Shown in pieces: positions 15,302-21,894 of a stretch of DNA of 21,894 nucleotides. The notes under the pieces were generated by a model that did not search any database, was not told the origin of the DNA, and saw only the letters and a list, made by a program, of their open reading frames with translations. The position numbers and the translations under genes are program-made. Source of the stretch: an uncultured Eubacteriales bacterium (GTDB lineage Bacteria > Bacillota > Clostridia > Christensenellales > UMGS416); the NCBI GenBank assembly GCA_900542005.1, contig UQLW01000043.1, forward strand, positions 1 to 21,894, in the 5' to 3' direction. Numbering within the stretch: the first letter of the stretch is position 1; each line of letters opens with the position of its first letter.

Positions 15302-15334
15302 GCAAGGGGGCATCCTTTCCGGATGTCCCCTTGC
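15302..15334 (-). other. Stem-loop between nrdD and nrdG
   Basis: Arms 15302-15315 and 15321-15334 pair over 14 bp with one G-U wobble and a 5-nt loop. No T run follows on the minus strand, so it is not a standard intrinsic terminator. It could stabilise or process the nrdD message and so set a NrdD-to-NrdG ratio. Confidence 0.6.
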
Positions 15335-15341
15335 CGCGCCT

Positions 15342-17516
15342 TTACAGATGCATCACGCGCTCTTTAATCTCCTGCGTACGCCCCTGGTTCCAGAACTGCG
15401 TGCCGATATAGCCGCAGGTGCGCCGCGCCACATTCATTTTATCCTGGTCCTGGTTGCCGCATTGCGGGCAGGTCCATACCAGCTTCCCGTCCGTCTCGCG
15501 GATCTCAATTTCGCCGTCCCAGCCGCAAACCTGGCAATAATCGCTCTTGGTATTGAGTTCGGCATACATGATATGGTCATAGATGAAGCGGATGACCTGC
15601 ATGACCGCCTCCAGGTTCTGCTGCATATTGGGCACTTCCACATAGCTGATGGCCCCGCCCGGCGACAGCGCCTGGAATTTCGCCTCCAGCTCCAGCTTGT
15701 CAAAGGCGTTGATGGGCTCTGTCACATGCACATGGTAGCTGTTGGTAATATATCCCTTGTCCGTTACGCCCGGGATGATGCCGAAGCGCCGCTGCAGGCA
15801 TTTGGCGAACTTATAGGTTGTGCTCTCCAGGGGCGTGCCGTACAGGCTGTAGTCAATGTTCTCGGCCTTTTTCCACTTGCCGGTGTACTCGTTGAGCTTG
15901 CGCATAATCTTTAGGCCGAAGGCCTCGCCCTCCGGCTCGGTCAGCTTTTTGCCGATCATGGCGTATACGCACTCCCACAGGCCGGCATAGCCCAGGGAGA
16001 TGGTGGAATAGCCGCCATGGAGCAGCTTGTCGATCTTCTCGCCCTTTTCCAGGCGGGCCAATGCGCCGTATTGCCAAAGGATCGGCGCCACGTCGGAAAC
16101 CGTCCCCGTCAAGCGCTCATGGCGGCACTGCAGGGCCCGGTGGCACAGCTCCATACGCTCGTCAAAGATCTCCCAGAATTTGTCCATATCCTTGCCGGCG
16201 GAGAGGCCGATATCCACCAGGTTGATGGTCACCACACCCTGATTGAAGCGGCCGTAATACTTTGGCTTGCCATGCTCATCCACATAGGGCGTGAGGAAGC
16301 TGCGGCAGCCCATACAGGTGTAGCACTGGCCATCGCCGTTCTGATCCACCTTCAGTTGCTTCATGATCTTCTCGGAGATATAGTCGGGCACCATGCGCTT
16401 GGCCGTGCACTTAGCCGCCAGCTCCGTCAGGTAGTAGTAGGGCGCATCGGGGCGGATATTGTCCTCCTCCAGCACATATACGAGCTTGGGGAAGGCCGGC
16501 GTCACCCACACGCCCTTTTCGTTCTTCACGCCCTGGTAGCGCTGCTCCAGCACCTCCTCGATGATGAGGGCCAGATCCTGCCGCTCCCGCTCGTCCTTGG
16601 CCTCGCCCAGGTACATGAATACCGTGACAAAAGGAGCCTGGCCGTTGGTCGTCAGCAGCGTCACCACCTGGTATTGAATGGTCTGTACGCCCCGGCGGAC
16701 CTCCTCCCGCAGGCGGTCCTCCACCAGGGTGTGGACCTTATCCAGCGGGGCGTCCGCGCCGATCGACTTTATCTCGCTCAAAACCTGCTGGCGGATCTTA
16801 TCCCGGCTGACCTGCACAAAGGGCGCCAGATGCGCCAGCGAGATGGACTGGCCGCCGTACTGGTTGGAGGCCACCTGGGCGATGATCTGGGTGGCGATGT
16901 TGCAGGCGGTGGAAAAGCTGTGCGGCCGCTCGATCAGGGTGCCGGTGATCACCGTACCGTTTTGCAGCATGTCCTCCAGGTTCACCAGGTCGCAGTTATG
17001 CATATGCTGGGCATAATAATCGGTATCGTGAAAATGGATGATCCCCTCGTTATGGGCGTCCACGATCTCCTTCGGCAGCAGGATCCGGTTGGTAATATCG
17101 CGGGAAACCTCGCCCGCCATATAATCCCGCTGGGTTGAGTTGACCACGGGGTTCTTGTTGGCGTTCTCCTGCTTGGCCTCCTCGTTGTTGCATTCGATGA
17201 GGCTGAGGATCTTGTCGTCCGTGGTGTTGGACTGGCGCACCAGGGTCCGGGTATAGCGGTAGGTGATGTAGGCCTTGGCCACCTCAAAGGCTCCGTGGGC
17301 CATGATCTGGTGCTCTACCATATCCTGTATCTCTTCCACGCTGGGCGAGCGGCCCAGCTGCTCGCAGGAGAGCACCACGCTTTCGGCAATCCGCTGGATC
17401 TGCAGGGGCGTTAAACGCGCCTTTTCCTCTACCGCCCCATTGGCCTTGCCAATGGCGACGACAATCTTCATAATGTCGAATATGGCTTCCGAACCGTTCC
17501 TCTTGATAATCTTCAT
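15342..17516 (-). CDS. nrdD: Anaerobic ribonucleoside-triphosphate reductase NrdD (class III)
   Basis: A 724-aa glycyl radical enzyme that makes deoxyribonucleotides from NTPs without oxygen. The N-terminal ATP-cone starts at KIIKRNGSEAIFD. The catalytic barrel includes NSTQRDYMAGEVSRDI, FHDTDYY and CYTCMGCRSFLTPY. The C-terminus has a zinc-binding module, CQVCGW then CPQCG, and the glycyl radical loop RRTCGYIG with G702. The ATG at 17516 is preceded by GGGGGAGA; an in-frame TTG at 17537 adds seven residues without a ribosome site. A canonical promoter and an NrdR box lie just upstream. With nrdG this is a complete class III system, strong evidence for anaerobic growth. Confidence 0.97.
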   Translation of the reverse strand: MKIIKRNGSEAIFDIMKIVVAIGKANGAVEEKARLTPLQIQRIAESVVLSCEQLGRSPSVEEIQDMVEHQIMAHGAFEVAKAYITYRYTRTLVRQSNTTDDKILSLIECNNEEAKQENANKNPVVNSTQRDYMAGEVSRDITNRILLPKEIVDAHNEGIIHFHDTDYYAQHMHNCDLVNLEDMLQNGTVITGTLIERPHSFSTACNIATQIIAQVASNQYGGQSISLAHLAPFVQVSRDKIRQQVLSEIKSIGADAPLDKVHTLVEDRLREEVRRGVQTIQYQVVTLLTTNGQAPFVTVFMYLGEAKDERERQDLALIIEEVLEQRYQGVKNEKGVWVTPAFPKLVYVLEEDNIRPDAPYYYLTELAAKCTAKRMVPDYISEKIMKQLKVDQNGDGQCYTCMGCRSFLTPYVDEHGKPKYYGRFNQGVVTINLVDIGLSAGKDMDKFWEIFDERMELCHRALQCRHERLTGTVSDVAPILWQYGALARLEKGEKIDKLLHGGYSTISLGYAGLWECVYAMIGKKLTEPEGEAFGLKIMRKLNEYTGKWKKAENIDYSLYGTPLESTTYKFAKCLQRRFGIIPGVTDKGYITNSYHVHVTEPINAFDKLELEAKFQALSPGGAISYVEVPNMQQNLEAVMQVIRFIYDHIMYAELNTKSDYCQVCGWDGEIEIRETDGKLVWTCPQCGNQDQDKMNVARRTCGYIGTQFWNQGRTQEIKERVMHL

Positions 17517-17531
17517 CGTTTTCTCCCCCAT

Positions 17532-17571
17532 ACCCAATATATGCCAAAGATTGAATCACTATATATTGTGT
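17532..17571 (-). promoter_or_regulatory. NrdR box(es) upstream of nrdD
   Basis: The minus strand at 17571-17556 reads ACACAATATATAGTGA, a close match to the NrdR consensus acaCwAtATaTwGtgt. A second, degenerate copy sharing AATATAT lies at 17532-17547. Their 24-bp offset is shorter than the usual ~31 bp, so the second copy is uncertain. The strong box lies immediately downstream of the predicted start point, fitting repression by NrdR when dATP is abundant. Confidence 0.8.
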
Positions 17572-17583
17572 TCAGCAAGGTTT

Positions 17584-17612
17584 ATGATAGCACATATGGT
17601 ATTTCGTGTCAA
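17584..17612 (-). promoter_or_regulatory. nrdD promoter
   Basis: Minus-strand -35 TTGACA (17607-17612), 17 bp, and -10 TATCAT (17584-17589) with an upstream TGC extension. Transcription should begin near 17577. Confidence 0.85.
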
Positions 17613-17751
17613 TTGTAGAAAACGACGTTTCCTGCCGGCTTTCCTTGGCTTATATTGGGGCTTTCCACCGATCCATAGCCGGGCAAAGCGTCTCTCCTGC
17701 CGGTATCCTTCGGCGCAATGCATGATCCAAATTCCGCCCTATGCAGGGCAT

Positions 17752-17791
17752 AAAAATGGGCACGGCAGGGGCTGTAGCCCCTGCCGTGCCC
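17752..17791 (-). terminator. Terminator of the trpBA operon
   Basis: Perfect 16-bp inverted repeat, arms 17758-17773 (GGGCACGGCAGGGGCT) and 17776-17791, followed on the minus strand by ATTTTTA. It lies 29 bases after the trpA stop. The bases between here and the nrdD promoter (17613-17751) show no gene. Confidence 0.9.
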
Positions 17792-17820
17792 ATGATATCC
17801 GGAGATACCAGGCCGGTCAA

Positions 17821-18573
17821 TCAGCCTTTCAGGCTGCCGATAAAAGCCCCGATATGCTTCGGTGCATTCCTGCCGTACTTTGCAAGCAGATCGATAATCG
17901 GCCGGTCAATCACTACCCCGCCGGCCATGGAGGCCCTATCCAAGATTTCTTTCGCGCCGCCGCTTCCGCCGTTGATCACGCAGGGCACAGCGGTATTTTC
18001 ACGGACAATTTTCACGATCGCGGCAAGATCATCACCGGCGCCGCCGGCCTCTTCATGGCTGGATACAAGATAGATCATCCCTTCCGCTTCTCTGGCAATC
18101 CGCGCAGCCCGATTTCCCGAGGTTGACGCAATCGTCGAGATCAGATTCACGCCGTATTGACGGCAGATGGGCAAGAACTCATCCCGCTCCTCAAAGGGTA
18201 GATCCTGAACGAGCAGCCCGCCTACCCCGGTATCCCGGCAGGCGGCCATAAACCGCTCCGCGCCATACGAGAAAACGACGTTCGCATAGGTAATGAACAT
18301 CATGGGCACGGCAATCTCACGGCGCATATCCCGTACAAAATCAAAAATGTCATCGGTGGTCACGCCGTGCCTTGCCGCCCGAAGATAGGACGCCTGAAGG
18401 CAGGGGCCCTCTGCTGTCGGATCGGAAAAGGGGATCCCCAGCTCAATCAAACCGGCCCCATTGCCGGCGGCTTCCCGAACCGCCGCCGCCGTCGTTTCCA
18501 GATCGGGATCACCGCAGGTGATAAAGGCTACGATCGTTTGACCGTTTTCAAAAGCGGACCGGATGTTATTCAT
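17821..18573 (-). CDS. trpA: Divergent tryptophan synthase alpha-chain homologue
   Basis: 250 aa with the TrpA barrel. Residues 1-170 look like the Firmicute TrpA clade: IELGIPFSDPTAEGP with E44 (E49 of E. coli) and E55 at the D60 position, FITYANVVFSYG, and QDLPFEE. After residue 170 the key motifs are lost. The loop normally reading VSSxGVTGxR is VSSHEEAGGAG, so the conserved T183 is missing. The FGI-type phosphate loop is INGGSGG, and the VIVGSAIV phosphate clamp is VVIDRPII. The frame is intact with a normal end, so this looks like relaxed or altered function rather than a broken gene. GGGGAGGAT precedes the ATG, which overlaps the trpB stop by 8 bp. I infer weak or no indole-glycerol-phosphate lyase activity; an allosteric role for TrpB remains possible. 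Confidence 0.85.
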   Translation of the reverse strand: MNNIRSAFENGQTIVAFITCGDPDLETTAAAVREAAGNGAGLIELGIPFSDPTAEGPCLQASYLRAARHGVTTDDIFDFVRDMRREIAVPMMFITYANVVFSYGAERFMAACRDTGVGGLLVQDLPFEERDEFLPICRQYGVNLISTIASTSGNRAARIAREAEGMIYLVSSHEEAGGAGDDLAAIVKIVRENTAVPCVINGGSGGAKEILDRASMAGGVVIDRPIIDLLAKYGRNAPKHIGAFIGSLKG

Positions 18574-19753
18574 GAATATCCTCCCCCCTATAGCGTGCGA
18601 TAGCGGCGCAGTCCTTGTCACCCCTGCCGGATAGGGTCACGACCATAATCTGATCCCGACCCATCTGCGGCGCCAGCTTTCGCGCATAGGCCACCGCATG
18701 GGCCGACTCGATGGCTGGAATAATGCCCTCTGTCCTGGCCAGATATTCAAAGGCGCTTACGGCTTCATCGTCGGTAACCGGAACGTACTGAGCCCGGCCA
18801 ATATCATGCAGATAGGCGTGCTCCGGGCCCACGCCCGGATAGTCAAGCCCTGCTGAAATCGAATACACAGGCGCGATCTGTCCATATTCATCCTGACAGA
18901 AATAGGATTTCATGCCGTGGAAAATGCCCAGCTTACCTGTGTTGACCGTAGCGGCGGTTTCAAAGGTATCGATTCCCCGGCCCGCCGCCTCGCATCCGAT
19001 CAGCTGAACCTCTTGATTTTCAATAAAATGGTAGAAGCTGCCGATCGCGTTGGAGCCGCCGCCCACACAGGCGACGATGGCGTTGGGGAGCCGGCCTTCC
19101 TTTTGGAGGATCTGCTCCTTGATTTCCTTTGAAATAACCGCCTGGAAATCGCGGACAATGGTCGGAAAGGGATGCGGCCCCATGACCGAGCCCAGGCAGT
19201 AGTGCGTGTCAGAAAGCCTGCTTGTCCATTCGCGCATGGCCTCGGATACGGCGTCCTTCAGCGTCGCCGTTCCAGCGGTTACGGGGATCACCTCCGCGCC
19301 CAGCAGCCGCATCCGGTATACGTTGAGCGCCTGACGGATGGTATCCTCCCGGCCCATATATACCACGCATTCAAGCCCCATGAGCGCCGCCGCCGTTGCA
19401 GTCGCAACGCCGTGCTGCCCGGCCCCTGTCTCGGCAATCAGCCGGGTTTTGCCCATTTTTTTCGCCAGGAGGGCTTGGCCAAGGACGTTATTGATCTTAT
19501 GGGCGCCCGTATGGTTCAGGTCCTCGCGCTTGAGATAGATTTTCGCGCCGCCCAGGTCCTTCGTCATTTTCCCGGCAAAATACAGCCTCGAAGGCCTGCC
19601 CGCGTATTCGTTAAGCAGCGTTGAAAGCTCCCGGTTGAACTCGGGGTCATTTCGATAGTGGTTATACGCCTCTTCCAATTCAGTCACAGCGTTCATCAGC
19701 ACTTCCGGTATATATTGCCCGCCGTGAATGCCAAACCGTCCAATTTTACCCAT
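18566..19753 (-). CDS. trpB: Tryptophan synthase beta chain TrpB
   Basis: A 395-aa PLP enzyme that condenses indole with serine to tryptophan. K86 in HTGAHKINN is the PLP lysine. TGAGQHGVATA and GGGSNAIGSFYHF (phosphate loop) are intact, as is LSGRGDKD near the end. GRFGIHGGQYIPEVL is the typical TrpB1 N-terminus. The ATG at 19753 is seven bases from GGAG; an ATG six bases earlier sits too close to it. Regulation by a tryptophan T-box lies directly upstream. Only trpBA are present; trpE, G, D, C and F are not in the window. This, together with the altered TrpA, suggests synthesis of tryptophan from scavenged indole. Confidence 0.95.
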   Translation of the reverse strand: MGKIGRFGIHGGQYIPEVLMNAVTELEEAYNHYRNDPEFNRELSTLLNEYAGRPSRLYFAGKMTKDLGGAKIYLKREDLNHTGAHKINNVLGQALLAKKMGKTRLIAETGAGQHGVATATAAALMGLECVVYMGREDTIRQALNVYRMRLLGAEVIPVTAGTATLKDAVSEAMREWTSRLSDTHYCLGSVMGPHPFPTIVRDFQAVISKEIKEQILQKEGRLPNAIVACVGGGSNAIGSFYHFIENQEVQLIGCEAAGRGIDTFETAATVNTGKLGIFHGMKSYFCQDEYGQIAPVYSISAGLDYPGVGPEHAYLHDIGRAQYVPVTDDEAVSAFEYLARTEGIIPAIESAHAVAYARKLAPQMGRDQIMVVTLSGRGDKDCAAIARYRGEDIHE

Positions 19754-19800
19754 TTTCATGCTCCTTCTCAAGTATGCCCTTTCACACCGCCCGCCAAAGG

Positions 19801-19846
19801 GGCAAAATAAAAGGTCCTTGACAAAAGCCAAGCTTTTGTCAAGGAC
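19801..19846 (-). terminator. Conditional terminator of the T-box leader
   Basis: Perfect 15-bp stem GTCCTTGACAAAAGC and its complement (19814-19828 and 19832-19846), 3-nt loop, then CTTTTATTTTG on the minus strand. It ends about 48 bases before the trpB start and is the off state of the riboswitch. Confidence 0.92.
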
Positions 19847-20084
19847 GAATAAAACAATTTATCCGCGGTGCCACCTTGATTTCACGGAATCGCCGTGCGC
19901 TTCATGGGATACGACCATATCCCCGGCAAATAACGCATGCCCTACGTCGCAGCATACTCAGCGCCTCACCCGCGCCTTTGACTGCGCCCTCCGCGGCCCA
20001 TTTGATAACTTGTTTCTTACCCGATTCTCAGCATGACGGGCTCTCTGTAAAGGCATCATTACCGTTATCCCCGCTTCAACGGTT
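19801..20084 (-). ncRNA. T-box leader controlling trpBA, probable tryptophan specificity
   Basis: The minus strand carries the T-box core AAGGTGGCACCGCGGATAA (19877-19864 for the first 14 bases). Upstream is the stem I landmark TTTACAGAGAGCC. By hand folding, GCGG/CCGC and GATAAC/GTTATC form the lower stem I helices. The bulge between them on the 3' side is AAATGGG, so the specifier codon is probably UGG at 20000-19998, which is tryptophan and matches the downstream genes. Uncharged tRNA-Trp would stabilise the antiterminator and allow trpBA transcription. The T-box core is certain; the specifier rests on manual folding and gene context. Confidence 0.9.
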
Positions 20085-20090
20085 TCCCTT

Positions 20091-20119
20091 ATGATAGAAC
20101 GATTCGCCGCCTTTGTCAA
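20091..20119 (-). promoter_or_regulatory. Promoter of the T-box/trpBA transcript
   Basis: Minus-strand -35 TTGACA (20114-20119), exactly 17 bp, and -10 TATCAT (20091-20096). Transcription should begin near 20084, at the start of stem I. Confidence 0.85.
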
Positions 20120-20501
20120 GATGGCGTTGACCCCTTTGCAGCCAGCCTCGCATAGAGCTCAGGCCGCGCCGTTACGCTCTATGCGCCTTTCTGCCCCTTC
20201 GGCCTAACCATATCGTGCCCTGGGGGTGCAGCGCTTTTTCCCTTGCCTGACCTTCCCGCTGCCCGCGCAGCATAGGGGCAAGCAAGGGTTTCCCGTCCAA
20301 GCCGTCCGGCATATCAGGCTTTTCTGTATATAAGGGGAGCCTGGGGGTGAGCCGGGTTTCCCGTCACATGTTATCGCCGGACCATCGCAGCTTCCATATC
20401 GCCCGCTTCCCTGCAAACAGCAGGGAAGGCCAAGCCCCAGATACTGAGCTATCCTTTTCAAACAAGAAAAAGCGCCCCAAGGCACGGCAATAGGTGCGTC
20501 G
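20120..20501. other. Structured intergenic stretch, no recognisable protein gene
   Basis: About 380 bases between the trp promoter and the metallophosphoesterase promoter. It contains several inverted repeats: CGCATAGAGC/GCTCTATGCG (20149-20158 and 20176-20185), and a 9-bp CTTCCCTGC/GCAGGGAAG hairpin around 20406-20428. On the minus strand GTGCC-TTGG-GGCGC followed by TTTTTC (about 20465-20490) resembles a terminator. GGGTTTCCCGTC occurs twice, about 69 bases apart. A minus-strand frame of 110 codons crosses the region but lacks a ribosome site and has an unnatural Cys/Gly/Pro composition. It may be a small RNA, a decayed gene or a repeat element. Confidence 0.4.
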
Positions 20502-20530
20502 TTTACTTCTTTAGGGGCATCCGGTATAAT
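20502..20530 (+). promoter_or_regulatory. Promoter of the metallophosphoesterase gene
   Basis: -35 TTTACT (20502-20507), 17 bp, and a perfect -10 TATAAT (20525-20530), 26 bases before the first possible start codon. Confidence 0.75.
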
Positions 20531-20555
20531 ATCCATATGCCCCGTACAAAAGGAG

Positions 20556-21113
20556 ATGATGGAATTGATTTATTTCACCGCCGATACCCACTTCGGCCAC
20601 GAGAATGTCATTCGGTTCTGCGACCGTCCATATTCCTGCGCGGAGGAAATGGATGAAGCGCTTATCTTGAACTGGAATAGCCGGGTAAAGGGCAACGATA
20701 CCGTTTATATATTGGGGGATATGTTCTTTCGCTCCACCCGTGTGGAGAGCATCCTGAGGCGATTGAAGGGAAAGAAGCGGTTGATTATCGGGAATCACGA
20801 CGGCTCGTGGATGACAAAACTCGATGCTTCTAAATATTTTATCAGCATAGATAACTTCCTTGAGACCTCCGACGGCAAGCACACCCTAACGCTCTGCCAT
20901 TATCCTATGCTTTCCTGGAAACACGCTATGAAGTCCTATATGGTTCACGGGCATATCCATAACGACACAAAAGCCGATTTTTGGCCTTTGCTCCTGGCAA
21001 GGGACAATGTGCTGAACGCCGGTGTGGATATTAACGGGTATCAGCCCGTTACCTTTGACGAACTGCTTGAAAACAACCGGTGGTTCAAGGATGCAGCGAA
21101 AGCAATGGAATAA
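20556..21113 (+). CDS. Small metallophosphoesterase
   Basis: 185 aa; a calcineurin-like phosphoesterase with two-metal chemistry. All five signature blocks are present: DTHFGHEN (residues 10-17), GDM near 54, GNHD near 79, HYP near 114, and GHIH near 131. NAGVDI follows, typical of the YfcE/phage-type subgroup. It probably cleaves a phosphomonoester or phosphodiester; the substrate is unknown. Start choice is open: ATGs at 20556 and 20559 lie almost on top of the ribosome site, while AAGGAGATGA is ideally spaced for the TTG at 20565, which would give MIYFTADTHFGHEN. The gene is AT-richer (about 42% GC in one counted row) than its surroundings and stands alone behind its own promoter. Confidence 0.9.
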   Translation: MMELIYFTADTHFGHENVIRFCDRPYSCAEEMDEALILNWNSRVKGNDTVYILGDMFFRSTRVESILRRLKGKKRLIIGNHDGSWMTKLDASKYFISIDNFLETSDGKHTLTLCHYPMLSWKHAMKSYMVHGHIHNDTKADFWPLLLARDNVLNAGVDINGYQPVTFDELLENNRWFKDAAKAME

Positions 21114-21131
21114 TGCTCAAAGAGACAACAA

Positions 21132-21165
21132 GAGCCGCCTATTCTAACTCAGGAGTAGGCGGCTC
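21132..21165 (+). other. Hairpin after the metallophosphoesterase gene
   Basis: GAGCCGCCTA/TAGGCGGCTC, extendable to 13 bp with a wobble, beginning 18 bases after the stop. No T run follows, so termination here would be atypical; it may protect the 3' end of the message. Confidence 0.45.
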
Positions 21166-21184
21166 GAATTCGGTTCGGATGAAT

Positions 21185-21296
21185 TGGGGACGGACATTTT
21201 TTCTTGGCTTTACCGGGCTTGCGGCGGCCTTCATCCGGGGCGCCGGTGCATTGCCTTATTTTAAGCGAGGGTGCAAAGCACTGCAGCGCGTCCCCA
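21185..21296. repeat. Possible small repeat element bounded by TGGGGACG inverted arms
   Basis: TGGGGACG at 21185-21192 and its exact complement CGTCCCCA at 21289-21296 bound 112 bases with no gene. GGGGACGG-type ends recall REP/MITE-like sequences of clostridial genomes. The arms are only 8 bp, so chance is possible. The remaining bases from 21114 to 21389 hold no supported gene. Confidence 0.3.
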
Positions 21297-21389
21297 GTTC
21301 TGTTAAATTTTTGAGGTATCGTCGCCTGCACCCGCCCGTATGCTGCGATTTCTTTATGTGATGAGGAAAGTGGCGCCAGATGCCAATAT

Positions 21390-21429
21390 AAAAAAGCAGG
21401 CATATTGCTCTTTCGAGCAATATGCCTGC
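21390..21429 (-). terminator. Terminator of the pyruvate phosphate dikinase gene
   Basis: Perfect 15-bp stem GCAGGCATATTGCTC and its complement (21396-21410 and 21415-21429) with loop TTTC on the plus strand, followed by six T on the minus strand. It lies about 118 bases after the ppdK stop. Confidence 0.92.
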
Positions 21430-21547
21430 CGTGGTTTGCTTACCTAAGGGCTTTAGCCATCCTATCCTCCCACGGTTTCGCAGGAAGCTGTTGGCTTTCT
21501 GCCCCGCTCAGCTTGGCCGAAACCGATCTAAAACCGGAAGGGGCAGA

Positions 21548-21894
<347 letters not shown>

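Noticed and set aside
20204..20536. 110-codon minus-strand frame
   Set aside because: It starts inside the metallophosphoesterase promoter, lacks a ribosome site and has composition unlike a protein; more likely structured non-coding DNA.
21150..21180. GGTTCGGAT resembling a tRNA T-arm
   Set aside because: No acceptor or anticodon arms can be formed around it.
21080..21361. 93-codon plus-strand frame overlapping the metallophosphoesterase end
   Set aside because: It overlaps the real gene, covers an inverted repeat region and has no recognisable motif.

Overview
The window looks like a chromosomal segment of a GC-rich anaerobic Firmicute (class Clostridia). I base this on the dnaG-rpoD pair, the oxygen-sensitive class III ribonucleotide reductase (nrdD-nrdG), a tryptophan T-box leader, strong AAGGAGG-type ribosome binding sites, and pyruvate phosphate dikinase. 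I cannot name the genus. No rRNA, tRNA, CRISPR array or intact insertion sequence was seen.

Layout. Positions 1-2212 (minus): dnaG followed by rpoD, which runs off the left edge. 2471-3887: an alpha/beta hydrolase (plus) converging on a truncated, frameshifted remnant of an extracellular solute-binding protein (minus). 3950-6020 (minus): hflK-hflC with promoter and terminator. 6168-9659 (minus): a tight five-gene operon, marR - nitroreductase - nitroreductase - SPL-like radical SAM - mutM, behind one strong promoter that carries two inverted repeats. 9986-10987 (minus): a six-TM membrane protein with a long charged coiled-coil tail. 11118-13953 (plus): NUDIX hydrolase, sulfatase and Nif3-like protein, with promoter and terminator. 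13970-17612 (minus): nrdD, nrdG and an APH-type phosphotransferase, led by a promoter with an NrdR box. 17752-20119 (minus): trpB-trpA under a tryptophan T-box, ending in a long perfect terminator hairpin. 20502-21113 (plus): a small metallophosphoesterase. 21390-21894 (minus): the C-terminus of pyruvate phosphate dikinase and its terminator.

Base composition is mosaic. In hand-counted 60-base rows, dnaG and the sulfatase are above 70% GC, while the marR-mutM block (45-50%), trpBA (about 53%) and the metallophosphoesterase (about 42%) are clearly lower. These three blocks look like later arrivals.

The best candidates for new biology are the marR/nitroreductase/radical-SAM/mutM operon and a TrpA homologue that has lost most of the family's catalytic-loop and phosphate-binding residues although it is still translationally coupled to an intact TrpB. 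A structured, apparently non-coding stretch at 20120-20500 is a weaker candidate.
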